In this document: positions 6,428 through 14,580 of the stretch, one piece after another
Numbering within the stretch: position 1 is the stretch's first letter
Layout of the letters: each line of letters opens with the position of its first letter
NCBI GenBank assembly: GCA_937925515.1
Contig: CALALP010000057.1
Span: 1 to 50,086, forward strand
Length of the DNA: 50,086 nt
Source of the DNA: an uncultured Lachnoanaerobaculum sp.
GTDB lineage: Bacteria > Bacillota > Clostridia > Lachnospirales > Lachnospiraceae
Direction: 5' to 3'
Translations under genes and position numbers: made by a program
The notes under the pieces: model-generated
Told to the model about the DNA's origin: nothing
What the model saw: the letters and a program-made list of their open reading frames with translations, nothing else
Databases searched by the model: none

Positions 6428-9400
6428 ATGGAAAAAATCAAAATGCATGAAGTTAAATCTGGCAAAAGCTTTAGAATGAGTTTTTCAAAGCAAAAAGAAA
6501 CTATTGAAATGCCTAATCTAATTGAAATCCAAAAAAAATCTTATCAATGGTTTTTAGATGAGGGGTTAGATGAGGTATTTAGAGATATTTTCCCAATAAA
6601 GGATCGTCCAGAGAAAATTAGCCTTGAGTATGTGGGCTATAAACTTTATAAAGATGATATTAAGTATACCATAGAGGAATGTAAGGATAGGGATGCAACT
6701 TATGCAGCACCATTGAAAGTAAAGATTAGACTTTGTGGAGATGAGATAGCTGATATTAATGAAACTGAAGTCTACATGGGTGATTTACCACTGATGACAG
6801 ATACAGGTTCATTTGTTATTAATGGTGCAGAGCGTGTTATAGTAAGTCAGTTGGTGCGTTCACCGGGAATATATTTTACTATTGACCATGATAAGATTGG
6901 TAAGGAATGTTTTTCTTGTCAGGTTATACCTATAAGAGGAGCTTGGCTAGAATATGAAACAGACTCAAACGATGTATTTTATGTAAGAGTTGACAGAACA
7001 AGAAAAGTACCTGTTACAGTACTTATAAGAGCATTGGGAGTTAGTACTAAGGAACAAATTATAGAACTTTTTGGAGAAGAACCAAAACTTATAGCAAGTT
7101 TTCTAAAAGATGCCTCTGAAAATCATGCAGACGGTTTGCTTGAATTATTTAAAAAGATTAGACCGGGAGAGCCTCTTTCAGTAGAAAGTGCTGAGAGTCT
7201 ACTTCATTCAATGTTCTTTGATCCAAAAAGATATGACCTTGCCAAAGTTGGAAGATATAAGTTTAATAAAAAATTACATTTTAAAAATAGAATTACAAAT
7301 CAAATACTTGCAGAAGATGTTGTAGATTTCTCTACCGGAGAGGTAGTTGCAGAGGCAGGAACTACTGTTGATGAAGAACTTGCAACAACTATTCAAAATC
7401 TTGCTGTTGATTATGTTTGGATTGAGTCTAAAAGACCTGAGGCCGAGGGTAGAAAAGTAAAGGTACTTTCAAATAAAATGGTTGACATAAAAAATTATGT
7501 TGACATTGAAAATCCGGCAGAACTTGGCATAACAGAGCTTGTTTATTATCCTGAACTTATTAAGATAATTGAGAGCGTAGGAGATAATAAAGAAGAACTT
7601 TATTCAAAAATTAAAAAGAGTATTCCACTACTTATTCCAAAGCATATTACAAAAGAAGATATATTTGCATCTATTAACTACAATATGCATATAGAAGAAA
7701 AGATTGGTACAAGTGATGACATTGACCACCTTGGAAATAGACGTATTCGTGCAGTGGGAGAACTCTTACAAAATCAGTATCGTATAGGTCTTTCAAGAAT
7801 GGAAAGAGTCGTAAAAGAAAGAATGGCTACTCTCGATTACAGCACTGTAAATCAACAAAATTCACTTATTAACATTAAACCTGTTACTGCCGCTATAAAA
7901 GAATTCTTTGGTAGTTCACAGCTTTCACAGTTTATGGATCAAAATAATCCACTTTCAGAACTTACTCACAAGAGAAGACTTTCAGCATTAGGTCCGGGAG
8001 GACTTTCAAGAGATAGAGCAGGATTTGAAGTTAGAGATGTTCATTACACACATTATGGTCGTATGTGTCCTATTGAAACACCTGAAGGTCCAAACATTGG
8101 GCTTATAAATTCACTTGCAAGTTTTGCAAGAGTAAATGACTATGGTTTCATTGAAACACCTTATAGAAAAGTTGATAAGTCAATAGATCCTCTAAATCCT
8201 ATTGTAAGTGATGTAGTAGAATACATGACTGCTGATGAAGAAGATAAATATGTAGTTGCACAAGCTAATGAACCACTTGATGTAGAGGGACATTTTATAA
8301 ATAATAATGTTTCAGGACGTTACAAAGATGAAACCTCAGAGTTCCAAAAGAGAAATATAGACTATATGGACGTTTCTCCTAGAATGGTATTCTCTGTCGC
8401 TACAAGTATGATTCCTTTCCTTGAAAATGATGATGCAAACAGAGCTCTTATGGGTTCAAACATGCAGCGTCAGGCAGTGCCTCTTATGATTACCGAAACA
8501 GCAGTAGTAGGTACAGGAATGGAGGGAAAAGTTGCACTTGACTCAGGTGTTTGCGTAGTTGCAAAACATTCAGGAACAGTTATATATTGTGCCTCAGATG
8601 AGATTGTTATTAAAAGAGCAGATACAGGAGAAAGAGATAAATATAGATTAATTAAGTTTTCAAGATCAAATCAGTCAAACTCTTATAATCAAAAGCCTAT
8701 TGTATCAATGGGAGATGAAGTAAAGGCAGGAGATATAATTGCCGACGGACCTTCAACAGATAAGGGAGAGATAGCACTTGGAAAGAATCCTCTAATCGGT
8801 TTTATGACTTGGGAGGGCTATAACTATGAGGACGCTGTACTTTTAAGCGAAAGACTCGTGGCAGATGACGTTTACACCTCTATTCATATAGAAGAATACG
8901 AATGTGCTGCAAGGGATACCAAGCTTGGAGCAGAAGAGATAACTAGAGATGTTCCGGGAGTCGGAGAAGAGGCACTTAAAGACTTAGATGAAAATGGAAT
9001 AATAAGAATAGGTGCTGAAGTTCGTGCAGGCGATATACTTGTAGGAAAGGTAACTCCTAAGGGAGAAACTGAAATGACTGCTGAGGAAAGACTTCTTAGA
9101 GCGATATTTGGAGAAAAGGCTAGAGAAGTAAGAGATACTTCACTTAAGTTGCCGCATGGTGCTTATGGAGTAGTTGTAGATACAAAAATGTTTACAAGGG
9201 AAAATAAGGACGAACTTCCTCCGGGAGTTATTGCAAATGTGAGAATATACATTGCCCAAAAGAGAAAGATTTCAGTAGGAGATAAAATGGCAGGTCGTCA
9301 TGGAAATAAGGGTGTAGTTTCAAGAGTTCTACCTGTTGAGGATATGCCTTTCTTACCTAATGGTCGTCCACTTGATATAGTTTTAAACCCACTTGGTGTG

Positions 9401-10324
9401 CCTTCTCGTATGAATATCGGTCAGGTGCTTGAAATACATCTTTCACTTGCAGCAGAGGCACTTGGATTTAATGTTGCCACACCTGTATTTGACGGAGCAA
9501 GTGAAAATGACATTATGGATCTTTTGGAACTTGCAAATGACTATGTAAATACTGAATGGGAAGATTTCGCAAAGAAATATGAAGATAAACTTGAAAAAGA
9601 AGTATTTGAGTATCTAGGAAGTCATCTTGAAAATAGAGAACTTTGGAAAGGAGTTCCTATAAGTAGGGACGGAAAAGTTTGGCTTAGGGACGGAAGAACA
9701 GGCGAGTACTTTGATAGCCCTGTTACAGTAGGACACATGCATTATCTAAAACTTCATCACTTGGTAGATGATAAGATACATGCAAGGTCTACAGGACCTT
9801 ACTCACTCGTTACACAACAACCTCTTGGAGGTAAGGCACAGTTTGGTGGTCAGAGATTTGGAGAAATGGAAGTTTGGGCTTTGGAGGCTTATGGAGCGTC
9901 ATATACATTACAAGAAATCCTTACAGTAAAATCAGATGATGTTGTAGGACGTGTAAAGACTTATGAGGCTATTATAAAGGGTGGAAATATTCCTGAGGCA
10001 GGAACTCCAGAATCCTTTAAAGTTTTATTAAAGGAATTACAATCTCTTGGACTTGACGTAAAGGTGCTTGGTGAGGACGGAAAAGAAGTTGAACTTAAAG
10101 AAAATATTGACAATGGAGATGTAAGCTTTAGGTCAATCCTTGAGGGAGATACCAAGTATAAAGATGAGAATAAATTTGAACAGGCAGGTTTTAGCACAAA
10201 AGAGTTTGTTGACGGCGAGCTAAGGGACGTAGAAGATTCTGATGATGATTTAGATGATGAAGATTTGGATATGGAAGATTTAGATGATGAGTATTCTGAT
10301 GATATAGAAGATTCATATGAGTAA
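6428..10324 (+). CDS. rpoB: RNA polymerase beta subunit
   Basis: 1298 residues from ATG 6428; AGGGGTG lies 10 nt upstream. An in-frame GTG 12 nt earlier has no proper ribosome site. It forms the active centre of RNA polymerase with RpoC. The rifampicin-pocket region lies near residues 495-530 (SSQLSQFMDQNNPLSE, then HKRRLSALGPGG) and has the sensitive-type residues. GDKMAGRHGNKG and the conserved C-terminal LGGKAQFGGQRFGEMEVWAL follow. The protein ends in a long Asp/Glu tail of about 35 residues, a lineage extension. rplJ-rplL, usually just upstream, are absent. rpoC follows after 39 nt. Confidence 0.97.
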   Translation: MEKIKMHEVKSGKSFRMSFSKQKETIEMPNLIEIQKKSYQWFLDEGLDEVFRDIFPIKDRPEKISLEYVGYKLYKDDIKYTIEECKDRDATYAAPLKVKIRLCGDEIADINETEVYMGDLPLMTDTGSFVINGAERVIVSQLVRSPGIYFTIDHDKIGKECFSCQVIPIRGAWLEYETDSNDVFYVRVDRTRKVPVTVLIRALGVSTKEQIIELFGEEPKLIASFLKDASENHADGLLELFKKIRPGEPLSVESAESLLHSMFFDPKRYDLAKVGRYKFNKKLHFKNRITNQILAEDVVDFSTGEVVAEAGTTVDEELATTIQNLAVDYVWIESKRPEAEGRKVKVLSNKMVDIKNYVDIENPAELGITELVYYPELIKIIESVGDNKEELYSKIKKSIPLLIPKHITKEDIFASINYNMHIEEKIGTSDDIDHLGNRRIRAVGELLQNQYRIGLSRMERVVKERMATLDYSTVNQQNSLINIKPVTAAIKEFFGSSQLSQFMDQNNPLSELTHKRRLSALGPGGLSRDRAGFEVRDVHYTHYGRMCPIETPEGPNIGLINSLASFARVNDYGFIETPYRKVDKSIDPLNPIVSDVVEYMTADEEDKYVVAQANEPLDVEGHFINNNVSGRYKDETSEFQKRNIDYMDVSPRMVFSVATSMIPFLENDDANRALMGSNMQRQAVPLMITETAVVGTGMEGKVALDSGVCVVAKHSGTVIYCASDEIVIKRADTGERDKYRLIKFSRSNQSNSYNQKPIVSMGDEVKAGDIIADGPSTDKGEIALGKNPLIGFMTWEGYNYEDAVLLSERLVADDVYTSIHIEEYECAARDTKLGAEEITRDVPGVGEEALKDLDENGIIRIGAEVRAGDILVGKVTPKGETEMTAEERLLRAIFGEKAREVRDTSLKLPHGAYGVVVDTKMFTRENKDELPPGVIANVRIYIAQKRKISVGDKMAGRHGNKGVVSRVLPVEDMPFLPNGRPLDIVLNPLGVPSRMNIGQVLEIHLSLAAEALGFNVATPVFDGASENDIMDLLELANDYVNTEWEDFAKKYEDKLEKEVFEYLGSHLENRELWKGVPISRDGKVWLRDGRTGEYFDSPVTVGHMHYLKLHHLVDDKIHARSTGPYSLVTQQPLGGKAQFGGQRFGEMEVWALEAYGASYTLQEILTVKSDDVVGRVKTYEAIIKGGNIPEAGTPESFKVLLKELQSLGLDVKVLGEDGKEVELKENIDNGDVSFRSILEGDTKYKDENKFEQAGFSTKEFVDGELRDVEDSDDDLDDEDLDMEDLDDEYSDDIEDSYE

Positions 10325-10363
10325 TAAAGTTAGCAGTGTATAGGTCAAATGGAAGGAGTATTT

Positions 10364-13300
10364 ATGTCTGAAAATAATGAAACATATCAACCGATAGTAT
10401 TTGATGCAATAAAGATAGGCCTTGCATCTCCGGAAAAGATAGAGGAGTGGTCAAGAGGAGAAGTAAAAAAACCTGAAACAATCAACTATCGTACATTAAA
10501 GCCTGAAAAAGAGGGGCTATTTTGTGAGAAGATATTTGGACCTAGTAAGGATTGGGAATGTCATTGTGGAAAATACAAAAAGATTCGCTATAAAGGGGTT
10601 ATATGTGATAGATGTGGGGTTGAAGTTACAAAGGCAAGTGTAAGAAGAGAGCGTATGGGACACATTGCACTTGCCGCACCTGTTTCACATATTTGGTATT
10701 TTAAGGGAATTCCGTCAAGAATGGGACTTATACTTGATATTTCTCCTAGAATGCTTGAAAAGGTATTGTACTTTGCCTCATACATTGTGCTTGATCCTAA
10801 AGACACAGGGCTTGAGTATAAGCAGATTCTTACTGAAAAAGAGTACAGAGAGGCTATTGAAGTACATGGCTATGGAAACTTTAGAGTTGGTATAGGTGCA
10901 GAGGCAATACAGGAGGCATTAGCAAATATTGACTTAGAGAAAGACTCTGTTGAATTAAAAGAACAGTTAGTAGGCGCCTCAGGTCAAAAGAGAGCTAAGA
11001 TTATAAAAAGACTTGAAGTAGTAGAGGCATTTAGAAATTCAGGAAATAAGCCTGAATGGATGATACTTAAAAATATTCCTGTAATTCCACCTGACATTCG
11101 TCCTATGGTTCAACTTGACGGTGGAAGATTTGCAACAAGTGATTTAAATGATTTATATAGAAGAATTATAAATAGAAATAATCGTCTTGAAAGACTTTTG
11201 GAACTTGGAGCACCTGACATTATCATAAGAAATGAAAAAAGAATGTTACAAGAGGCAGTAGATGCCCTTATAGATAACGGTAGAAGAGGTAGGCCTGTTA
11301 CAGGCCCAGGAAATAGGCCTCTAAAATCTTTGTCCGATATGTTAAAGGGAAAACAAGGAAGATTTCGTCAGAACCTTTTAGGAAAGAGAGTTGACTACTC
11401 AGGACGTTCAGTTATAGTTGTAGGTCCTGAACTTAAGATTTATCAATGTGGACTTCCTAAAGAAATGGCTATTGAGCTATTTAAGCCATTTGTAATGAGG
11501 GAACTTGATTTAAAGAGCAGTGCAAATAACATTAAAGCAGCTAAAAAGGCAGTAGAAAAGCTAGAGCCTAAGGTTTGGGACGTGCTTGAAGAAGTAATAA
11601 AAGAGCATCCTGTTATGCTTAATAGAGCCCCTACATTGCATAGGCTTGGGATACAGGCATTTGAACCGATACTTGTAGAGGGTAAAGCTATTAAACTACA
11701 CCCACTTGTTTGTACAGCATTTAATGCTGACTTTGACGGAGATCAAATGGCAGTGCATCTTCCACTTTCAGTTGAGGCACAGGCAGAATGTAGATTCTTA
11801 TTGCTTTCTCCTAACAATTTATTAAAACCGTCTGACGGCGGGCCGGTGGCAGTTCCGTCTCAAGATATGGTTTTAGGAATTTACTATCTTACTCAGGATA
11901 GAGCAGGAGCTAAGGGCGAGGGCAAGTTCTTTAAAGATGTCAATGAGGCTATTATGGCTTATGACAACAAGGATATCACTCTTCATTCAAAGGTTAAAGT
12001 AAGAGTAACTAAGACAATGCCTGACGGAAGAGTTGTTACAGGAAATATAGAATCAACAGTAGGACGTATTTTATTTAATGAAATTATTCCACAAGACCTT
12101 GGCTTTGTAGACAGAAGTATAGCCGGAAATGAAGTTAAACTTGAAGTTGATTTCTTAGTTAAGAAAAAACAATGTAAGCAGATTCTTGAAAAGGTTATAA
12201 ATATTCATGGTCTTTCAAAGACTGCTGAAGTTTTAGATGATATAAAGAGCATTGGTTATAAGTTTTCAACTATTGCCTCAATGACTGTTTCAGTATCTGA
12301 TATGACAGTGCCGGAGAGTAAGAAAAGACTTATAGAAGAGGCACAAAAAAAGGTTGACCAGATTTCAAAGAATTATAGACGTGGACTTATAACAGACTTA
12401 GAGCGTTATAATGAAGTTATTGCTACTTGGAAAGCTACTGATGAAATGCTTACACATGCACTTTTGACAGGTCTTGACCCATATAATAATATATTTATGA
12501 TGGCAGATTCAGGTGCGAGAGGTTCTGATAAGCAGATTAAGCAGCTTGCAGGTATGCGTGGACTTATGGCAGATACAACAGGACATACAATAGAACTTCC
12601 TATAAAATCAAACTTTAGAGAGGGACTTGATGTTTTGGAGTATTTCATTTCAGCACATGGTGCCAGAAAAGGACTTTCAGATACAGCACTTCGTACAGCA
12701 GACTCAGGATATCTTACAAGACGTCTTGTAGATGTATCACAAGATATTATTGTAAGGGAAACTGATTGTTGTGAGGGGGGAGAAATTCCTTATATGGAAA
12801 TCAGAGCCTTTACAGATGATAAGGAAGTTATTGAAAGCTTACAAGAAAGAATTACAGGCAGATATATTGCAGAAACTATAATTGACCCTGAAACTAAGGA
12901 AGTTGTAGTAAATGCAAATACTATGGTAACTCCTAAGAGAGCAGGTGCAGTTATGAAAGCACTTGAAAAGCAAAATAGAGAAACTGTAAAAATCAGAACA
13001 ATTCTTTCTTGCAAGTGTCATACAGGTGTTTGTGCAAAATGTTATGGTGCAAACATGGCAACAGGTCAGGCAGTTCAGGTAGGAGAGGCAGTTGGTATTA
13101 TAGCAGCTCAGTCTATCGGAGAGCCGGGAACTCAGCTTACTATGCGTACTTTCCATACAGGAGGAGTTGCAGGAGGAGATATTACCCAAGGTCTTCCAAG
13201 AGTCGAGGAGCTTTTTGAGGCTCGTAAACCTAAAGGTCTTGCAATAATTTCTGAATTTGGTGGTATTGTTGAAGTTAAGGATACTAAGAAAAAGAGAGAG

Positions 13301-13954
13301 ATTGTTGTAACTAATTCTGAAAGTGGAGAGTCAAAGACTTATCTTGTTCCTTATGGCTCAAGAATCAAGGACTTAAATGGTAAGGAAATAGAGGCAGGAG
13401 ATGAACTTACAGAGGGAAGTGTAAATCCTCATGATATTCTTAAGATAAAGGGTGTGCGTGCAGTACAAGACTATATGATAAGAGAAGTTCAAAGAGTTTA
13501 TCGTTTGCAAGGTGTTGAAATCAATGACAAGCATATCGAGGTTATAGTAAGGCAAATGCTTAGAAAAATAAAGATTGAGGAAAGTGGAGATTCTCCTGTA
13601 CTTCCAGGAGTTTCAATGAATGTTCTCGAGTACAATGATATGAATTCTAAGCTTGTAGATGAGGGCAAAGAGCCTGCAAAGGGTAGACAGATTATGCTTG
13701 GAATTACTAAGGCATCACTTGCTACCGATTCATTCCTTTCAGCAGCCTCTTTCCAAGAAACTACAAGAGTTTTAACCGAGGCGGCTATAAATGGTAAGGT
13801 GGATCATCTTATAGGTCTTAAGGAAAATGTTCTTATAGGAAAGCTTATTCCTGCCGGAACAGGTATGAAGAGATACAGAAATGTAAAACTTGACTCTGAT
13901 AAGGTAGTAGAAGAACAGGAAGAGGCAGAAAAGTCAGAAGTAGAAGTTGAGTAA
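10364..13954 (+). CDS. rpoC: RNA polymerase beta-prime subunit
   Basis: 1196 residues. The start is ATG 10364 with GGAAGGAG 7 nt upstream; the earlier ATG at 10349 precedes that site. The N-terminal zinc ribbon CHCGKYKKIRYKGVICDRCG is near residues 66-85. The catalytic Mg loop NADFDGDQMA is near residues 454-463. The second zinc cluster CKCHTGVCAKCYG and the trigger-loop region (GEPGTQLTMRTFHTGG) are intact. It is in an operon with rpoB. Unlike most Firmicutes it is followed not by rpsL-rpsG-fusA-tuf but by a palindrome and the pyruvate formate-lyase locus. Confidence 0.97.
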   Translation: MSENNETYQPIVFDAIKIGLASPEKIEEWSRGEVKKPETINYRTLKPEKEGLFCEKIFGPSKDWECHCGKYKKIRYKGVICDRCGVEVTKASVRRERMGHIALAAPVSHIWYFKGIPSRMGLILDISPRMLEKVLYFASYIVLDPKDTGLEYKQILTEKEYREAIEVHGYGNFRVGIGAEAIQEALANIDLEKDSVELKEQLVGASGQKRAKIIKRLEVVEAFRNSGNKPEWMILKNIPVIPPDIRPMVQLDGGRFATSDLNDLYRRIINRNNRLERLLELGAPDIIIRNEKRMLQEAVDALIDNGRRGRPVTGPGNRPLKSLSDMLKGKQGRFRQNLLGKRVDYSGRSVIVVGPELKIYQCGLPKEMAIELFKPFVMRELDLKSSANNIKAAKKAVEKLEPKVWDVLEEVIKEHPVMLNRAPTLHRLGIQAFEPILVEGKAIKLHPLVCTAFNADFDGDQMAVHLPLSVEAQAECRFLLLSPNNLLKPSDGGPVAVPSQDMVLGIYYLTQDRAGAKGEGKFFKDVNEAIMAYDNKDITLHSKVKVRVTKTMPDGRVVTGNIESTVGRILFNEIIPQDLGFVDRSIAGNEVKLEVDFLVKKKQCKQILEKVINIHGLSKTAEVLDDIKSIGYKFSTIASMTVSVSDMTVPESKKRLIEEAQKKVDQISKNYRRGLITDLERYNEVIATWKATDEMLTHALLTGLDPYNNIFMMADSGARGSDKQIKQLAGMRGLMADTTGHTIELPIKSNFREGLDVLEYFISAHGARKGLSDTALRTADSGYLTRRLVDVSQDIIVRETDCCEGGEIPYMEIRAFTDDKEVIESLQERITGRYIAETIIDPETKEVVVNANTMVTPKRAGAVMKALEKQNRETVKIRTILSCKCHTGVCAKCYGANMATGQAVQVGEAVGIIAAQSIGEPGTQLTMRTFHTGGVAGGDITQGLPRVEELFEARKPKGLAIISEFGGIVEVKDTKKKREIVVTNSESGESKTYLVPYGSRIKDLNGKEIEAGDELTEGSVNPHDILKIKGVRAVQDYMIREVQRVYRLQGVEINDKHIEVIVRQMLRKIKIEESGDSPVLPGVSMNVLEYNDMNSKLVDEGKEPAKGRQIMLGITKASLATDSFLSAASFQETTRVLTEAAINGKVDHLIGLKENVLIGKLIPAGTGMKRYRNVKLDSDKVVEEQEEAEKSEVEVE

Positions 13955-14033
13955 TTAATGAGTTAATTGTTATTTTAGGTTTATTGCAAAATAGATTTTA
14001 AGCATGAAATTACATATCTTTCTAATTAATATG

Positions 14034-14070
14034 TGTGGGATTTCCTCGCCGTCGGCGAGGAAATCCCACA
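14034..14070. repeat. Long perfect palindrome, CTCGCCG-core family, copy 2
   Basis: 18-nt arms (14034-14051 and 14053-14070) are perfect reverse complements around T14052. The core is CTCGCCGTCGGCGAG; the outer arm is TGTGGGATTTC, different from the other copies but matched on both sides. It lies 79 nt after the rpoC stop and just upstream of a small reading frame. No T-run follows. Confidence 0.9.
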
Positions 14071-14099
14071 AAACTATACAGTTAAAACTGGAGTATATA

Positions 14100-14273
14100 T
14101 TGAAACATTTTAAAGAGTATTATCCATTTTATTATAGCTATGAGATTGAAGACTTGAGATATTTTCGCAAAGATAAGGAATATATAGAAGATGAAATTAT
14201 CCATTTTGTAATTATAGGAATTGACAATATAATAGATGTCTTTACTTCAGAACTTCCTGAGCTAGTTTTATAG
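14100..14273 (+). CDS. Short reading frame of unknown function downstream of a palindrome
   Basis: 57 residues if TTG 14100 is used, with GGAG about 6 nt upstream. An in-frame ATG at 14004 would extend it by 32 codons, but that extension is read through the palindrome at 14034-14070 and is probably not a real N-terminus. The product starts MKHFKEYYPFYYSYEIEDL and has an acidic C-terminal half. I recognise no family. It ends 10 nt before a strong terminator, which supports it as a transcription unit. It could also be a remnant of a longer gene broken by the palindrome. Confidence 0.4.
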   Translation: MKHFKEYYPFYYSYEIEDLRYFRKDKEYIEDEIIHFVIIGIDNIIDVFTSELPELVL

Positions 14274-14283
14274 CTAAAAAAAA

Positions 14284-14321
14284 ACGTCCCATGTATTTTA
14301 TTGAATACATGGGGCGTTTTT
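14284..14321 (+). terminator. Strong intrinsic terminator
   Basis: A 14-bp stem with one wobble (14284-14297 with 14304-14317), a 6-nt loop and then a T-run to 14321. An A-run before the stem makes it potentially bidirectional. It separates the rpoBC region from the pyruvate formate-lyase locus. Confidence 0.85.
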
Positions 14322-14376
14322 AGCTTGAAATGCACTATTTAAGCTAGATTGCACACGAAAAAGAACAAGATTGATA

Positions 14377-14405
14377 TTGACTTATCAAAGATTAAACAAT
14401 ATACT
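14377..14405 (+). promoter_or_regulatory. Distal promoter of the pyruvate formate-lyase operon
   Basis: TTGACT (14377-14382), 17-nt spacer, TATACT (14400-14405). It predicts a leader of about 170 nt before the ATG at 14581. A near-perfect 16-bp AT palindrome (14425-14440) lies just downstream of the start region. Confidence 0.6.
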
Positions 14406-14525
14406 TAAATCAAGTTAATAGAACGACTTAAATTTAAATCTCTAAAAACTTCTATTTATATTATTTGTTAGATGGAATTATATTTTAGAAAAATTTAATA
14501 AATTTAATAATTTTATTATTGTCGG

Positions 14526-14554
14526 TTTACCTATGATTTAATAGGTTATATTAT
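14526..14554 (+). promoter_or_regulatory. Proximal promoter of the pyruvate formate-lyase operon with an internal inverted repeat
   Basis: TTTACC (14526-14531), 17-nt spacer, TATTAT (14549-14554), 26 nt before the start codon. ACCTAT (14529-14534) and ATAGGT (14541-14546) form an inverted repeat covering the spacer, a position suited to a repressor operator. The regulator is not known; I see no clear Rex or FNR site. Confidence 0.45.
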
Positions 14555-14580
14555 AAGCAGTTAATTATAAGGAGGTTAAT

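Noticed and set aside
9961..10197. Minus-strand frame inside rpoB, and similar antisense frames inside rpoC (for example 12406-12648 and 12839-13189)
   Set aside because: They mirror highly conserved coding sequence, lack ribosome sites and show no recognisable protein features.
10349..10363. Longer N-terminus for RpoC starting at ATG 10349
   Set aside because: The ribosome site GGAAGGAG lies after that ATG and serves ATG 10364, which gives the usual N-terminus.
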